Translations under genes and position numbers: made by a program
DNA from: Sulfurimonas sp.
Lineage (GTDB): Bacteria; Campylobacterota; Campylobacteria; Campylobacterales; Sulfurimonadaceae
Length of the DNA stretch: 6,748 bases
NCBI GenBank assembly: GCA_027858865.1
Contig: JAQIBW010000087.1
Coordinates: 1 to 6,748 of the forward strand
Direction of reading: 5' to 3'
Shown: positions 6,602 through 6,748 of the stretch, piece by piece
How positions within the stretch are numbered: position 1 is the first letter of the stretch
How the letters are laid out: each line of letters begins with the position of its first letter
Notes under the pieces: generated by a model
The model's database searches: none
What the model saw: only the letters and a program-made list of their open reading frames with translations
Told to the model about the DNA's origin: nothing

Positions 6602-6748
6602 ATGAAAAACCTTTTAGCAATTTTAGCTCTAACACTCTCACTTAGTGCTTCAGAATTTAAATACATTCAACCAGTAGCAGTTGAAGAAGCACCAGTTGCA
6701 AAAATTGTTGAAGAAGCACCAGTTGCACAAGCTGTTGAATCTGTTGAA
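6602..6748 (+). CDS. Exported protein with VEEAPVA repeats, 3' end cut off by window edge
   Basis: Only 49 codons are visible. The start ATG has AGGA (6591-6594) 7 nt upstream. The N-terminus MKNLLAILALTLSLSAS is a typical signal peptide: Lys2, a hydrophobic core of about 4-14, and likely cleavage near residues 16-17. The mature part begins EFKYIQPVA and runs into an acidic, proline-containing nine-residue repeat (VEEAPVAKI, VEEAPVAQA, then VESVE). Such Val/Glu/Ala/Pro-rich linkers often follow the signal peptide of periplasmic or outer-membrane proteins, for example OmpA-family or TonB-like proteins, but the domain that would decide this is outside the window. No function is assigned. The 46-bp gap after the upstream gene contains TATTAT-like sequence that could be a promoter, so cotranscription is uncertain. 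Confidence 0.8.
   Translation, partial: MKNLLAILALTLSLSASEFKYIQPVAVEEAPVAKIVEEAPVAQAVESVE
6680..6748 (+). repeat. 27-bp tandem repeat encoding VEEAPVAxx
   Basis: Two 27-bp units (6680-6706 and 6707-6733) share their first 21 bases exactly, GTTGAAGAAGCACCAGTTGC plus A, and differ only in the last two codons (AAAATT against CAAGCT). A third, diverged unit starts at 6734 and is cut by the window edge. The period is in frame, so changes in copy number would lengthen or shorten the linker without a frameshift. Confidence 0.9.

Noticed and set aside
6414..6641. Minus-strand open frame across the end of the unknown gene and the next start
   Set aside because: It would cover the ribosome binding site and signal peptide of the exported protein, and it reads as the antisense of the coiled-coil coding region.

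Overview
The window is AT-rich bacterial DNA with compact, overlapping genes. It most likely comes from a member of the Campylobacterota (Epsilonproteobacteria), perhaps a free-living sulfur-oxidiser-like relative such as Sulfurimonas or Sulfurovum. The best pointers are a short Campylobacter/Helicobacter-type BioB of 284 residues and a flavoprotein resembling the FqrB reductase of Helicobacter and Campylobacter. The organism assignment is inferred from remembered protein families, not from a search.

Layout: positions 2-5116 (+ strand) look like one tightly packed operon of five genes. These are topA (5' end cut by the window edge), a YfcE/MJ0936-type metallophosphoesterase, bioB, a single-domain CPA2-type cation/proton antiporter and a short AMMECR1-like protein. 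The gaps are 3-11 bp, and two junctions are ATGA stop/start overlaps. The operon meets fqrB (- strand, 5113-6078) tail to tail, with the two stop codons overlapping. A 108-bp divergent intergenic region (6079-6186) follows and carries a perfect 42-nt palindrome directly against the fqrB ribosome binding site. To its right lie an unrecognised 122-residue protein with a predicted coiled coil and the first 49 codons of an exported protein with nine-residue repeats.

The genes do not form one obvious pathway. topA is housekeeping, bioB makes biotin, the antiporter handles ion/pH balance, and FqrB probably exchanges electrons between NADPH and flavodoxin/ferredoxin-type carriers. The points most worth a second look are: the palindrome in the fqrB leader; a BioB that lacks the residues matching Cys188 and Arg260 of E. 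coli BioB, which ligate its [2Fe-2S] cluster; and an AMMECR1 domain that stops early and has Ser in place of the signature Cys. I see no RNA gene, CRISPR array, insertion sequence or phage module. No stretch of 300 bases lacks a gene. I did not identify a new multi-gene system.
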